A DNA stretch of 64,000 nucleotides from Ruminococcus flavefaciens (GTDB lineage Bacteria; Bacillota; Clostridia; Oscillospirales; Ruminococcaceae), in NCBI RefSeq assembly GCF_900143025.1, contig NZ_FRCT01000001.1:62001-126000 (forward strand). The letters are read 5' to 3'. The number at the start of each line of letters is the position of its first letter. Position 1 is the first letter of the stretch. The position numbers and the translations under genes were made by a program. Below, piece after piece: positions 54,757-63,094 of the stretch. Below the pieces are notes generated by a model, which made no database searches, was not told the DNA's origin, and saw only the letters and a list, made by a program, of their open reading frames with translations.

Positions 54757-57615
54757 ATGAAAATCAAGGGGTTTATTTCAATTCTTGCCGCACTTGCAGT
54801 AATAACAGGTTCAGGGGCAAATCTACCTGTTGCTGTGGCTGCGGAGGTCGTTTCCGAGGCAGAAAGCACTGCGGAATATGATCTTGATGCCGTTTCAAAA
54901 AACGTTGAAAAGGACGGTGTATTATACGCACTCTATAACGGATATGCGGCTGTAGAGCTTGTTAACGACAATACTATCGAGGAATTCACAGTTCCCGAGA
55001 CTATCAATAACGTTCCTGTTGTTGGTATAAAATGGGGGGCATTCAGGAACTGCTCAAAGATAAAGAAGCTTACTCTTACAAAGAACGTAAGCGTTATGGA
55101 ATGGAGCGATGTTGCCGAGCAGACTATGGAGGAGATAGCTGTAACTGAGGATAACGAGGCATTTACAGTTGAAGACGGCATACTTTACAGCAAGGATATG
55201 AAAACTGTAGTCGCTTTTCCGCCTTCAAACAGTGCAGCAGAGATCAAGATAGCGGATAAGGCAGAAAAGATAGCTCCGTATGCTTTTATAGCTTGCCACA
55301 ACCTTACTAAGATAGAGGTAAGCAATAACGTTAGAGAAATAGGCGCGGGTGCTTTTGCAGGCTGTATCAATCTGACCTCTGTAAATATCCCCGACGGCGT
55401 ACAAAAGATAGAACAGGGTACATTTATTGGTACAAAGGCTCTGAAAGACCTCAAGATACCCGGCTCTGTTGAGAATATTTATTTTGAAGCCTTCAGGGAT
55501 ACAGGTGCTGTCGTTGTTGAGGACGGCATACATTACGTTGACAAATGGGCTGTAGGTGCAGATGATGATATAGACCGCGCTGATATCCGCATGGGTACAG
55601 TTGGTACTATAGAAGGACTTTTCAGCGGAAAAAACAAGCTTAAAGTAATAACTGTTCCTGCATCGGTTAGCCATGTGGGCAGATATCTTGCTTTTGGTAT
55701 TTATATGCCTCTGGAGCTGGTCGTATTTAACTGTCCTGTTATCCCTGCTGGCTGTATAGGCTGCCCAACTGTAAAGGAAGTATGGATAAATGACCCTGAC
55801 TGTAAGATAGAGGATCATGAAAAATCTATCCCTGCATACTGGAGAGAGCCTAAGGAAGATCCCGATAGCAAGACCGACATAGATGAAGAAAACGATTATA
55901 CCGTAAAGCACACTCGCGTTGCTTCTGCAAATGTTGCGGCAAACTCTATTCAGAAGGCTATAAATACTTCACTGGTAGAGCTTGATGAGGATATTGACCA
56001 ATCAAGTACGACAATAACAAAGATAGAACATTACATGGAGAAAGCCAAAAAAATAAACCAGAATACAGAGGATACTTCTGCAAGTGTAGAAGCTCAGCCT
56101 GTAGAAAAGGTATATTCCGCACCTATAAAGATAGGCAATCCTGCAAAGTATGACACTATTATCCGAGGACACAAAGGCTCTACAGCAGAGGAATACGCTC
56201 TTAAATACAAGAGGGTATTTGATCCCTTTGTACCTGCGGTTGCTGTTGTTGGACCTGATATCGTAGAGGATATGGATAACGGCGTTGATTACTGGATATA
56301 TGGTGAAAACTTTGCAACTGCTCAGATAAGCTCGGGCAGAGTTACATATGGCAAAGAGGTGCCAAAGGAGATTACTATACCCGAAACTGTTAAGGGTGCT
56401 ACTGTTAAAACAGTTAAAGTATTCCAGGGCAAATCGGATATAGTTCATATCCCTGCAACTGTGGAAAACTATGTCTGCCTCGTGGACGCAGCTGAGGACG
56501 GTATCGCTTATTACGATGTAGCTGAGGATAATCCGTATCTTACATCTGTTGACGGTATCATCTACAGCAAGGACATGACAAAGCTTATAAAAGTTCCGTC
56601 AAGATATGCTGGCAAGAAGATAGTTGTTCCCGATACTGTCAAGTCAATAGAGAATTTTGCTTTCTTCAGTCTTGATAATGTTGAGAGCATCGAGCTTCCG
56701 AATGATATCGAAGTAATAAGCAGATGTGCATTCAGCGGCTGTGATAAGCTCGTATCGGTAAATATGCCCGAAAAGCTCGGTATCATAAGCGATAATGCGT
56801 TCAATGGCTGTACTGCCCTTAAAAATGTTACTATTCCCGACAGTGTATATTATGTGGGCTATAATGCGTTCCATGATACTTCTCTCGTTGAATTTGAGAA
56901 GGGTCTCGGATATAAGGACGGCTGGCTTGTTGAGGTCGAGCACGGAAATGGCAAGTCCGAAGCATTAGTGAATATAAAGGAAGGCACTACAGGTGTTGCT
57001 GCAATTTATGCAAATACTGATATCACGCTCCCCAAGACTGTTACAAAGATGAGCTGGGGAATGATAGAGGGCAGCGACAGAGGTCTCAGGAGAGCCGATG
57101 TTTACTCTCATGTACTTGATTACGATGCTTTCGTCAACGCTTGGTTCTTAAAGGATATATATATCTACGACCCTGAATGTGAGATATGCGCAGGTGATCA
57201 GACCATGCGTGCAAAGCACTATGAATATGCCGATGAGCTGGTAGAATATCGTGAAGGTGGATATCATGAGCAGTATACAGATGCAAGAACACTTGCAAAT
57301 GAGCTCAATGAGATAGAAAACAGCAGAGTATTGGAAGATACTGTTATCCACGGCTATGAGGGCTCTACAGCAGAGGCTTATGCTAAGATGTACGGTCTGA
57401 AGTTTGAGGCTATGGACGATACCAATGCGTATAAGAACGGCGACCTCAACGGTGACGGACAGTTCAACGTGGGCGACCTTGTTCTTATGAACAGATATAT
57501 CCACGGTACTTATACATTCAACGAAAAGCAGTTCAAGTCCGCTGACCTTAACGGCGACGGAAATGCTGATGTCTTTGATGTGATAGAGTTCCGCAAGAGA
57601 ATACTTGCAGACTGA
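54757..57615 (+). CDS. Secreted leucine-rich repeat (BspA-like) protein with dockerin
   Basis: 952 residues. Signal peptide to about residue 28 (AVAA). Two homologous blocks of BspA-type LRR_5 repeats (about 50-270 and 505-745), each with units like 'APYAFIACHNLTKIEVSNNV' and 'ISDNAFNGCTALKNVTIPDS', and two 'HG[YH][EK]GSTAE.YA' segments after them. The last 60 residues are a type I dockerin with two calcium loops, 'GDLNGDGQFNVGDLVLMNRY' and 'ADLNGDGNADVFDVIEFRK'. It should attach to a cohesin scaffold. LRR_5 domains bind proteins or surfaces; no catalytic domain. Ribosome binding site TAGGAGG. Confidence 0.9.
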   Translation: MKIKGFISILAALAVITGSGANLPVAVAAEVVSEAESTAEYDLDAVSKNVEKDGVLYALYNGYAAVELVNDNTIEEFTVPETINNVPVVGIKWGAFRNCSKIKKLTLTKNVSVMEWSDVAEQTMEEIAVTEDNEAFTVEDGILYSKDMKTVVAFPPSNSAAEIKIADKAEKIAPYAFIACHNLTKIEVSNNVREIGAGAFAGCINLTSVNIPDGVQKIEQGTFIGTKALKDLKIPGSVENIYFEAFRDTGAVVVEDGIHYVDKWAVGADDDIDRADIRMGTVGTIEGLFSGKNKLKVITVPASVSHVGRYLAFGIYMPLELVVFNCPVIPAGCIGCPTVKEVWINDPDCKIEDHEKSIPAYWREPKEDPDSKTDIDEENDYTVKHTRVASANVAANSIQKAINTSLVELDEDIDQSSTTITKIEHYMEKAKKINQNTEDTSASVEAQPVEKVYSAPIKIGNPAKYDTIIRGHKGSTAEEYALKYKRVFDPFVPAVAVVGPDIVEDMDNGVDYWIYGENFATAQISSGRVTYGKEVPKEITIPETVKGATVKTVKVFQGKSDIVHIPATVENYVCLVDAAEDGIAYYDVAEDNPYLTSVDGIIYSKDMTKLIKVPSRYAGKKIVVPDTVKSIENFAFFSLDNVESIELPNDIEVISRCAFSGCDKLVSVNMPEKLGIISDNAFNGCTALKNVTIPDSVYYVGYNAFHDTSLVEFEKGLGYKDGWLVEVEHGNGKSEALVNIKEGTTGVAAIYANTDITLPKTVTKMSWGMIEGSDRGLRRADVYSHVLDYDAFVNAWFLKDIYIYDPECEICAGDQTMRAKHYEYADELVEYREGGYHEQYTDARTLANELNEIENSRVLEDTVIHGYEGSTAEAYAKMYGLKFEAMDDTNAYKNGDLNGDGQFNVGDLVLMNRYIHGTYTFNEKQFKSADLNGDGNADVFDVIEFRKRILAD

Positions 57616-57626
57616 TATGATATTAC

Positions 57627-57665
57627 AAAGCCACTTCCGATAGCGATGTCAGAAGTGGCTTTTTC
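57627..57665 (+). terminator. Terminator of the LRR-dockerin gene
   Basis: AAAGCCACTTC ... GAAGTGGCTTTTT, 10-bp or longer arms around 14 nt. Confidence 0.85.
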
Positions 57666-57800
57666 CCGAAAATACGGCATTGCAACGTTGCTTAACGCAA
57701 TTGTTAACGCCTGTTGACAGATTGTTAAGACTGATTGGTGGACTATTTCGGACGAAAATGCTAAACTGTATTCATCAGGAAAACCAAGGAGGCAGATCTT

Positions 57801-58250
57801 ATGAACAGTATCGCATTGAGTCCGTTTGAAAACTATAACGAAAAGGAAGGAGAGATGATAATGGGATTTAACAATAAGCTGTATGAGCTTCGTAAGCAGA
57901 AGGGCTTCTCACAGGAGGAGCTTGCAAATCGTCTGAATGTTTCAAGACAGACCGTTTCAAAATGGGAATTGGGAGACTCCACTCCGGATATGGAAAAACT
58001 TATAGCCATCAGTGAACTTTTCGGCATCTCTATGGACGAGCTTGTGCTGGATAAAGCTCCCGAAAAAAATGAGGATAATAATTCCAAATCTGATATAGTA
58101 GGCGAGCTAAAGGAAAAGCTCCTTACCGACGGAAATAAGAAAAAAGCCAAAAAGGGAATGAAGATAGCGGCAATAGTATTCGGAGCTTTTCTGCTGGTGG
58201 ATATTATCTCAATGATAATCTATTTCTGTGTGTACGGTATCCCGAAATAA
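57801..58250 (+). CDS. XRE-family regulator with one transmembrane helix
   Basis: 149 residues from 57801. Helix-turn-helix 'LYELRKQKGFSQEELANRLNVSRQTVSKWELGDSTPDME', a charged linker and a C-terminal transmembrane helix (about 118-145). Two starts are credible: ATG 57801 with a perfect AAGGAGG, and ATG 57861 ('MGFNNK') with its own AAGGAGAG. The first 20 residues between them are not part of the HTH. Target genes unknown. Related in build to the 24154 gene but with a single helix. Confidence 0.85.
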   Translation: MNSIALSPFENYNEKEGEMIMGFNNKLYELRKQKGFSQEELANRLNVSRQTVSKWELGDSTPDMEKLIAISELFGISMDELVLDKAPEKNEDNNSKSDIVGELKEKLLTDGNKKKAKKGMKIAAIVFGAFLLVDIISMIIYFCVYGIPK

Positions 58251-58308
58251 GCAAACAGGGGGGCACATAACCGAGGTATCTATATAGCAGTTTTGTACCT
58301 TGTATTGA

Positions 58309-58390
58309 GGGAAACCCTTTTGAAAAAGGGTTCCTCTGACAGAGGCGGTCCCCTCTGTCACTGCGTGACATCTCCCCACACTGTGGGGAG
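58309..58390. repeat. Chain of hairpins of the widespread Clostridia intergenic type
   Basis: GGAAACCCTTT / AAAGGGTTCC (58309-58334), GTCA-CTGCG-TGAC (58357-58369), CTCCCCACA / TGTGGGGAG (58372-58390). The phrase GTCACTGCGTGACATCTCCC is like intergenic repeats I know from other gut Clostridia. It fills the gene-free stretch 58251-58623 with the next two entries. Confidence 0.5.
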
Positions 58391-58427
58391 TCACCCTCAA
58401 ACTCCCTTTCTAAAACTTCTGGTTTTA

Positions 58428-58502
58428 TTTTTTCTCAGATAGGGCTCGCTCTGTAAAATTACAGGGCTTTTTTATTTTCGGCGAGCCCTATCTGAGAAAA
58501 AA
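58428..58502. repeat. 75-bp element with 22-bp perfect inverted ends
   Basis: Left arm 58428-58449 starts TTTTTTCTCAGATAGGGC and ends TCGC; right arm 58481-58502 is its exact reverse complement. The 31-nt centre contains a small hairpin CTGTAA-AA-TTACAG and a T run. Confidence 0.7.
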
Positions 58503-58531
58503 TCAGCTAAAAAAGTCTTTGGAAAGGGGCT

Positions 58532-58566
58532 CGGGGAAGAACCTTTCCTCAGAAAGGTTTTCCCCG
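58532..58566. repeat. Hairpin CGGGGAAGAACCTTTC / GAAAGGTTTTCCCCG
   Basis: 15-bp arms with one mismatch around CTCA; a repeat type common between genes in Clostridia. Confidence 0.5.
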
Positions 58567-58623
58567 ATAAAAAGTATAAATTACTATATTGGTATCGCGC
58601 TATGTGCGCCCCCTGAGTGTATT

Positions 58624-61600
58624 TCAGCCCTTTCCCAGCATGAATTTTTGGAGCAGGAGCAGGTCTGAGACTGTGGTTTCGCTGTCGGAGTTCAGATCCG
58701 AATTTGACAGACCAAGTCCGCTGAGCTCTGCCTGCTGTATAAGTGCCTTTCGTAAACGGAGGATATCGAATATATCCACTTCCCTATCGCCGTTTATATC
58801 CCCTGAAAGACCGTAAAAACTAAAGTTGTTCACGTTGAAAAGATAGCCGTCTCCGCCGCGGAATACGAGGTAAACGTCCTGTTCACCCGTACACTGTGAG
58901 GTGTCGCATTTAAGGTCAACATATTCGTCCCAGCCGTCAGTGGTCGGAACATCGCATTTTCCGATGATATCACCGTCAGCCGAGCCTACGTGTATCTCGA
59001 TAGTGCCGCCCTCGGTAGCACTTGCTGCCCTTACCTTGAAGCCCTCTGCTCCGCTTTCAAAATCAAGCTTTCTGAAAACTATGTAAGAGCCGTCGGTAAT
59101 ATATCCGATAGCGGTATTGCCGCTGTCGTCCTTGCGTATCTCGCCGCGCATGAAGTTATAACTGCTACAGCCGTAGTTTTTGTAGGCTGTCTTCGGAGCA
59201 GGCGGCTTGCCGTTATTGCCCCATATCTCAAGCTCGTACATCCTTGCACCGCCGCTGGTGTCCTGAGTTGAGGTGCGCATTTCCAGACGCACGTATCTTG
59301 CGGATACACCTTTGGTATTTCTGCCGCAGGAGCTCTTGGTATTGCCGAATATCTCGGTTATATCTGTCCAGCTATCGCCGTCTGTGCTTGCTTTCAGTAC
59401 GAAATCCCGTGGGTCGAAGGTGTTTTTCTCGCTGAGACCTGCGAATTTCGCGCTCCAGCGCTGTATATTGCACTCCTCCTCAAGGTCTACCTGTATCCAT
59501 TCGCCGCCGATGCCGTCGTTGTGATACCACTTTGTGGAAGCATCGCCGTCTACAGCCATTTCGGGAGTTTCGCCGTTGTCGCTGCCCGAAGCAGTTACCT
59601 TTTTGCCGAGAGCGAGGTTTTGCAGTTCTTCGCCGTCAAACTGCAATTCGCCGTTGAGGCTGTACTCCTTGCCTGCCTCTGTTTCAAAGCTTACCATTGC
59701 GCCGCTGTATCTTACGGTACATACGCCGCCTGATTTCGAGAGTATAGTTGCGTTTTCAAGCTTGCCGTTCTTCCAGTTCATTGCGGTAACTTCAAAGTTT
59801 CCGCGAGCGCAGAGTCCGTTTGCGTGACCTGTTGACCACTGCTTCGGAAGTGCAGGAAGAAGGGTTATAACGTCGTTGTGGCTTTGCAGGAGCATTTCAG
59901 CAACGCCCGATGTAAAGCCGAAATTGCCGTCTATCTGGAATGGCGGATGTGCGTCCCAGAGGTTATCGTAGAGTCTGCCATAGTTGTTTACGGGGGTAAC
60001 GAGGAGCTTTATAAGATTGTAAGCGTGTGCGCCGTCCTCAAGTCTTGCCCAGCAGTTGAGTTTCCATGCCTCAGACCAGCCTGTACCGTCATCGCCTCTT
60101 GCGTTGAGGGACGCTGCTGCGCCCTTTGCGGTAGTTGGATTGTCCTCGGGAGTTATCTCAAATCCGGGGTAAAGTGCGTACATATGAGAGATATGACGGT
60201 GCTTTTCGTTCTTGTTGTCCCAGTCCTGCGCCCATTCCTGTATCTGTCCCCATTTGCCTATAGTTTCGGGGCGGATAAGTGTGAGCTTGGAGTTGAGCTG
60301 TTCCCTTAATTCGGAGTCGCAGCCCAGTATCTCTGAGGCTTCCGAAACGTCCTTGAAAAGCTCGCGGGCGATGCCGTTGTCCATAGTTACGCTGTGGTCA
60401 ACGCTTGCGTTGGGGTAAGCAGGGAGATTTATCTCTGGAGATGTGCTCGGGCTTATGACCATATATTCCTGACCGTTTATTTTGGCAGGTATCATGAGCT
60501 TGTTGAGGAACTGAGCACTGCCCTTGATAACGGGGTAGATGTCGCTGAGATAGTCCTTGTCCTGAGTGAAGCGGTAAGCGTCGTAGAGCATATTTGATAC
60601 CCATGCGCCGCCTGTCGGCCACTGTCCCCATGCACCGTCGATAGGACCTGTTCTGTTCCAGAGGTCGGTGTTATGGTGGAGCACCCAGCCCTCTGTTATG
60701 CCGTAATTCACCTTTGCGGTCTCGTTTCCTGCTTCGGCAAGTCCCTTGGCTTTTTCTGCGAAGGGGACGAAACATTCCGCAAGATTAGTGGTGAATGCAG
60801 GCCAGTAATTCATTTCGTAATTTATATTTGTCGTATATTTGCAGCCCCATGCGGGAGCTGAGTATTTATTCCATATGCCCTGTAAATTCATAGGCTGAGC
60901 GTCACGGGAGGCACTTATCATCATGTACCTTCCGTACTGGAAGAGGGTCTCAACCATTTTCGGGTCGTCTGAGCGTCCGAACTGCGCTACACGCTGAGGT
61001 GTAGTCATTTGCTTTACTGCATCGGTATCGCCGCCGAGCTCGATGTCAACGCGCTTGAAAAGCTCCTGATAGTCCTGTACGTGGTTCTGATAGAGGGTAT
61101 CATAGGACTTTGACTCTGCATTTGCTATGTCGGCTTTTGCGTTGCCCTTTTCATCGCCGTTGCAGGTCTTGAAGTCCACATAGTTTGTACGTACAGAGGT
61201 TATGATGATCGCGGAGTCTGCGCCCGAAACAGACACCTTTCCGTTGCCTGCGCTCATGCTTCCGCCGTCGGGTATCACCTTGCTGCGCGTGGAGAAGTAT
61301 ACAGCGCCTCTTGTCCAGAGGTCATCGTCGCCGTGACCGTTGGCAACGATGGTGTCATTGCCCTCGGTAACGCCCTTGCCGTTGAGCACGCCGTCATAGC
61401 CTGCCGAGAAGGATACAGAGCCCTTGCTGTCGCAGGTTATGCGTGTTACCATTACCTGATCGGGGTAGCTTACGAAGGTCTCGCGGGTGTATTTCTTGCC
61501 GTTGAAGGTGTATGAGCACCTTGCAACAGCGTCGTTCATATCAAGCTCGCGTGAATAGTCCGACACCTTATCGTGTCCGAAATTCAGCTTCAGTTCGCCT

Positions 61601-62061
61601 ACCTTCTGGTATTTAGCCTCGCCTCCGCCTATCATCTGGCGGGCTACTATTGAGTTTGCATCATTGTATTTTCCGCTTTTGATAAGGTTCTGGACCTCGG
61701 AAAGATGCGATGCTGCGCCCTCCTTGTTGTTGCTTCCCGGACCTGCGCTCCAGACCGTACATTCATTCAGGTCGAATATCTCATCGGGATAATTGCCGTA
61801 AGCCATTGCTCCGATGCGTCCGTTTCCGAGAGGGAGAGCCTTGTAGAATGACTCGTCGTTGTTGAATGCGTTGTCGGTGCTCACATATCCTGCCATACTG
61901 TCATAGCGAAGCACAAGGTCATCATCGTGACCGTTGGCGGCTTCTGCCGTGAGAGGCGGGCTTTTCAGCGATTGTATGGGCAGACTGTCGGCGAGGATCG
62001 GCAGAGCCATACAGGCTGAAACCAGGACGGATATGATCTTCTTGTTTTTCTTGGATTTCAT
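58624..62061 (-). CDS. GH95 alpha-L-fucosidase with two carbohydrate-binding modules and dockerin
   Basis: 1145 residues, secreted. Signal peptide of about 40 residues; GH95 domain (about 45-800) starting at 'ESFYKALPLGNGRIGAMAYG', with the catalytic-site segments 'CKYTTNINYEMNYWP' (paired asparagines), 'EWAQDWDNKNEKHRH' (general acid Glu) and 'HPPFQIDGNFGFTSG' (Asp). Then an F5/8C module (CBM32, about 815-955), a CBM6/35-like module (about 965-1080) and a dockerin ('GDINGDREVDIFDILRLRK', 'SDLNSDSETTVSDLLLLQK'). GH95 releases terminal alpha-1,2-fucose (some are alpha-L-galactosidases), as in fucosylated xyloglucan or host glycans. The dockerin implies a cellulosome. AAAGGAG precedes the ATG. 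Confidence 0.95.
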   Translation of the reverse strand: MKSKKNKKIISVLVSACMALPILADSLPIQSLKSPPLTAEAANGHDDDLVLRYDSMAGYVSTDNAFNNDESFYKALPLGNGRIGAMAYGNYPDEIFDLNECTVWSAGPGSNNKEGAASHLSEVQNLIKSGKYNDANSIVARQMIGGGEAKYQKVGELKLNFGHDKVSDYSRELDMNDAVARCSYTFNGKKYTRETFVSYPDQVMVTRITCDSKGSVSFSAGYDGVLNGKGVTEGNDTIVANGHGDDDLWTRGAVYFSTRSKVIPDGGSMSAGNGKVSVSGADSAIIITSVRTNYVDFKTCNGDEKGNAKADIANAESKSYDTLYQNHVQDYQELFKRVDIELGGDTDAVKQMTTPQRVAQFGRSDDPKMVETLFQYGRYMMISASRDAQPMNLQGIWNKYSAPAWGCKYTTNINYEMNYWPAFTTNLAECFVPFAEKAKGLAEAGNETAKVNYGITEGWVLHHNTDLWNRTGPIDGAWGQWPTGGAWVSNMLYDAYRFTQDKDYLSDIYPVIKGSAQFLNKLMIPAKINGQEYMVISPSTSPEINLPAYPNASVDHSVTMDNGIARELFKDVSEASEILGCDSELREQLNSKLTLIRPETIGKWGQIQEWAQDWDNKNEKHRHISHMYALYPGFEITPEDNPTTAKGAAASLNARGDDGTGWSEAWKLNCWARLEDGAHAYNLIKLLVTPVNNYGRLYDNLWDAHPPFQIDGNFGFTSGVAEMLLQSHNDVITLLPALPKQWSTGHANGLCARGNFEVTAMNWKNGKLENATILSKSGGVCTVRYSGAMVSFETEAGKEYSLNGELQFDGEELQNLALGKKVTASGSDNGETPEMAVDGDASTKWYHNDGIGGEWIQVDLEEECNIQRWSAKFAGLSEKNTFDPRDFVLKASTDGDSWTDITEIFGNTKSSCGRNTKGVSARYVRLEMRTSTQDTSGGARMYELEIWGNNGKPPAPKTAYKNYGCSSYNFMRGEIRKDDSGNTAIGYITDGSYIVFRKLDFESGAEGFKVRAASATEGGTIEIHVGSADGDIIGKCDVPTTDGWDEYVDLKCDTSQCTGEQDVYLVFRGGDGYLFNVNNFSFYGLSGDINGDREVDIFDILRLRKALIQQAELSGLGLSNSDLNSDSETTVSDLLLLQKFMLGKG

Positions 62062-62147
62062 ACGATCCCAACTCCTTTATTAAATTTTTAATAATTCCTT
62101 CTATATTTTGCACAGTTATAAAGCTGCGCTATATCTATTTTTATTAA

Positions 62148-62176
62148 ATTTTATCACGCGGCGCTTGCGGTGTCAA
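62148..62176 (-). promoter_or_regulatory. Promoter of the GH95 gene
   Basis: Minus strand TTGACA (62176-62171), 17-bp spacer, TAAAAT (62153-62148). The rest of the gap 62062-62318 is AT-rich with nothing else evident. Confidence 0.7.
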
Positions 62177-62320
62177 TGAGAAACGCTGAAATTCTACGTA
62201 ATATCCACAATTATAGTGCTTATTTTGCGAAAAGTAAATAAAAAACGTCATTAAATTATCTGTATAAATCAAACAAAAGAAAAGTATAAGTGTTGGCTCA
62301 AAATGTAAAATATATGAAGA

Positions 62321-62351
62321 AAAGCTCCCTTGCATTGCAAGAGAGCTTTTG
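62321..62351 (-). terminator. Terminator of the rhomboid-fold gene
   Basis: AAAAGCTCCCTTGC-ATT-GCAAGAGAGCTTTT, one mismatch; works in both directions. Confidence 0.75.
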
Positions 62352-62362
62352 GGTGTTGTGTA

Positions 62363-63019
62363 TTATTTTTTGAGGTACTTATGATAATAGCGTCTGCCTG
62401 TGTAGTATATGAGCTGTACGAAGTCCTTGCCGAAGAAAATGAAAAAATTCACCAGCGAAAGGATTATGAACATACGTATGTAATAGCCGCCGTTGATGTA
62501 TTTGTATACCAGTACCGCCGCATCTATGACACCTATCCACTTGGCTTTTATGGGAAGCACGAAGAATGCGAACAGATCCTCATCAGGGAAGAGCACAGCA
62601 AATGCAAGGAATACGCCAAGATTAAGGAACTGATTGGTGGAATAGCCTGTTATTAAGCCTGCTATTATACAGCTTATCACTCCTGTGAAGTAATAGACGT
62701 TGAATTTGAAGCTTCCCCATTTTTCTTCAAGCCTTACACCCATATACCAGTAGAAAAACAGCATGAGCAGTAAAAGCAGTATTCTGTTATCGGGGGGCAT
62801 GAAAAGGAATGTTATGACTCGCCATACCTGTCCTGCAAATATCTTTGCGCGGTCAAAATATATCATATCGTACAGGAATATTTTGTTGTCGGGATTGGTG
62901 GTCAGCACCATGTTGGCTATGAAAAATACACCCATACCCGTTACGATATAAAGCATAAGGTTTTGTATGGCAAATTTTCCGCATTTCCGTTCAAGCTTAG
63001 TTAGAAGCTGATTGAGCAT
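62363..63019 (-). CDS. Rhomboid-fold membrane protein, catalytic serine not visible
   Basis: 218 residues from the ATG at 63019 (GAGG 7 bp upstream). Six transmembrane helices. 'FAGQVWRVITFLFMPP' after helix 1 and 'GVRLEEKWGSFKFNVYYFTGVISCIIAG' are the L1-loop WR and helix 2-3 features of rhomboids and derlins. The GxSG motif is missing: the equivalent region reads 'LNLGVFLAFAVLFPDE'. It is therefore probably a pseudoprotease of the rhomboid superfamily. Confidence 0.75.
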   Translation of the reverse strand: MLNQLLTKLERKCGKFAIQNLMLYIVTGMGVFFIANMVLTTNPDNKIFLYDMIYFDRAKIFAGQVWRVITFLFMPPDNRILLLLLMLFFYWYMGVRLEEKWGSFKFNVYYFTGVISCIIAGLITGYSTNQFLNLGVFLAFAVLFPDEDLFAFFVLPIKAKWIGVIDAAVLVYKYINGGYYIRMFIILSLVNFFIFFGKDFVQLIYYTGRRYYHKYLKK

Positions 63020-63094
63020 TGACATTCCTCATTTCTTAGTAAGATGCAGTATTAGTATATCACGCCCATAGGTTCTCTGTCAAGCTGAAAACTG

